This document shows, in pieces, positions 62,701-64,000 of a stretch of DNA of 64,000 nucleotides (position 1 is its first letter; each line of letters opens with the position of its first letter). The DNA comes from Phytoseiulus persimilis (Eukaryota; Arthropoda; Arachnida; Mesostigmata; Phytoseiidae). Position numbers and translations under genes: made by a program. The notes beneath the pieces were generated by a model. That model was not told where the DNA came from, did no database searches, and saw only the letters and a list, made by a program, of their open reading frames with translations. Where the stretch lies: contig CM075101.1 of the NCBI GenBank assembly GCA_037576195.1, forward strand, positions 9,114,001 through 9,178,000, read 5' to 3'.

Positions 62701-64000
62701 ATACATCGTGGGTCGCCATTCTTTTCGCTACCCGTGCGTCATTCCGAATGCAAAATATTCGAGATATCACCTCCAATCGTTGATGACAACAAAATCGAAT
62801 CCTGGTGGAAAGATCAGCCGCGCCAAAATATCCACGTTCGACACCAGGCCTGTGCACGACGCCCCGGGATAAGAAATCGGTTTGAGCTTTGGACTCTTTC
62901 AGTCCCGAAAGGACAAAAGACTGAACCTCTCGTCGCGAGCGGAACCCCAAGCCGGTGAAATGATGACCTGGAAGAATCGCGGCGGGAATTCGGAATACAC
63001 TCGGTCCTCGTTTCGGAATTGGCTTCCACGAGGTAGCATGTTGTCGGCATTGCCGAGTATAGGTTCACTGGAAAGCTTCAGAAAGATAGAGCTGGGAAGT
63101 TCAATGCCCATAACAAGTCCTATTCTGTACTCTGCCTTCGGTCGGAGGCATCCCATAACCGCAGTTATTCGGAATCAGGAACCCAACTGATTGATCAGAA
63201 GGAGCTATATCCTTTTATATTCGACAGTTTTCACAGCAGGCGCTCAACTCCTGCGCTTGGGGAATATCGAACCGAGAATTACACCTTCACCTCTATTTTC
63301 CATCACATGTACATATTATTGAGTCTCGGCTCGGAATGAGCGCTGCGCCACATGTCCGTCAGCATGGTTTTCACCGGTCCGTAACTCAAGTACCTACTTC
63401 AAGTGATTGGAGGAAAGTCGCGAGCGCGAAAGCCCAGTCAGATGAGGCAGCGTTAATTATCGAATCGCAGTATCGAGACAATAACCGTGCCAGCAGAACT
63501 TCTGATAGTTCTGCCGACGATTCGAATGCGCAGGGCCGATTGAAGAGTCTACCCCTCCCGCTCCTCGTACTGTAGCCGCAGATTTAGCTGTTGTTTTCCC
63601 CGATGAGGTGTTTCGTTGTTCCTCCAGATAGGAGCTCTTTCAAACTCTCGCGCTCTCCCGAACTCGTCTGACGTCAACATCCGAGCGTTTTTATTGGTCC
63701 GCAGCTGCCACATTGCGGTCCCTCTCAACCAATGGTCGGTATTCAGCTGATAGTCATTGGTATATGACGACCCTCGTGAATGTAGGCCGACGAAACGAAT
63801 GACATCTTAGTACATCTCTTCAGTCTTTTCCGTCGTATCGTCGAGTAGAGGAACTCCGCTGAGCTCGTGTCTCACGTTCACAGAAGGAAGAAGGCGATTC
63901 GAACCTCCGAACACCGCCCGGTCGCAAATCTAGCAGACAGCAGGCGTTATCTACGTAGAATCGAACCCAGCAAGGGCTGCCGCTATCCTGGTTATTCCGT
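59771..64000. other. No assignable gene
   Basis: Short frames on both strands. Two plus pieces look somewhat protein-like: about 60,890-61,072 (NTEDIVLAEAPARPIMIPEE) and about 61,507-61,662 (TIHAYSIAKFKVRDVIAADK, then YTAVPFPTRYGP). Neither has a recognised family nor flanking exons that join in phase. A minus frame at 62,706-62,386 overlaps equally open plus frames. The last 500 bases hold nothing recognised. Confidence 0.35.

Noticed and set aside
1-64000. CRISPR arrays, bacterial operons, phage modules or toxin systems
   Set aside because: No regularly spaced direct repeats, ribosome-binding-site-led gene runs or phage genes were seen; all assigned genes are spliced animal genes.

Overview
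This window is nuclear DNA of a small-genome animal, most likely an arthropod and plausibly an arachnid (mite or tick). Genes are split into short exons with GT-AG introns of roughly 60 to 1,600 bases, gene order is mixed on both strands, base composition is near 50% GC with no obvious CpG depletion, and the set of genes (delta/epsilon-type glutathione S-transferase, nidogen, Mahogunin-type RING ligase, PP4 regulatory subunit 3, tyrosylprotein sulfotransferase) is metazoan. The mite assignment is inference from gene families and texture, not a database match. No bacterial operon, CRISPR array, rRNA or tRNA was found.

Layout. 4.2-6.9 kb: tyrosylprotein sulfotransferase (+). 10.2-10.6 kb: a small unrecognised two-exon gene (-). 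11.9-12.7 kb: a foldback (inverted-repeat) element. 15.2-19.8 kb: a Mahogunin/RNF157-type RING E3 ligase (+) with an unusual Cys-x-Cys-rich tail. 21.4-24.8 kb: a mitochondrial-type acetyl-CoA hydrolase/CoA-transferase (-), convergent with the E3 ligase. 25.9-26.9 kb: an unrecognised Arg/Asp/Ser-rich protein (-). 33.0-34.3 kb: delta/epsilon-type glutathione S-transferase (+), followed about 100 bases later by a second foldback element (34.4-35.0 kb) carrying short tandem repeats in its arms. 36.3-43.0 kb: nidogen (-). 49.2-53.2 kb: PP4 regulatory subunit 3 (-). 57.2-59.8 kb: remnants of LTR retroelements (a zinc-knuckle fragment on the minus strand and a Copia-type fragment on the plus strand). 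The remaining stretches, notably 42.98-49.25 kb, 53.2-57.1 kb and 59.8-64 kb, show short open frames but nothing I can assign.

Reading frames were joined by checking splice-site sequence and codon phase by eye. For the sulfotransferase, the E3 ligase, the CoA-transferase, the GST and PP4R3 every junction is phase-consistent and the total length divides by three. Nidogen was resolved at its 5' end (five exons) and 3' end (eight exons), with the middle left approximate.

The genes do not form a pathway: they are ordinary housekeeping and extracellular-matrix genes that happen to be neighbours. The most interesting observations are the CxC-repeat tail of the RING ligase, the CoA-transferase (a family linked to anaerobic acetate metabolism when found in animals), the two foldback elements, a possible GC-AG intron and an N-terminal low-complexity extension in PP4R3, and two phase-consistent genes of unknown family. 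I saw nothing I would call a new biological system.
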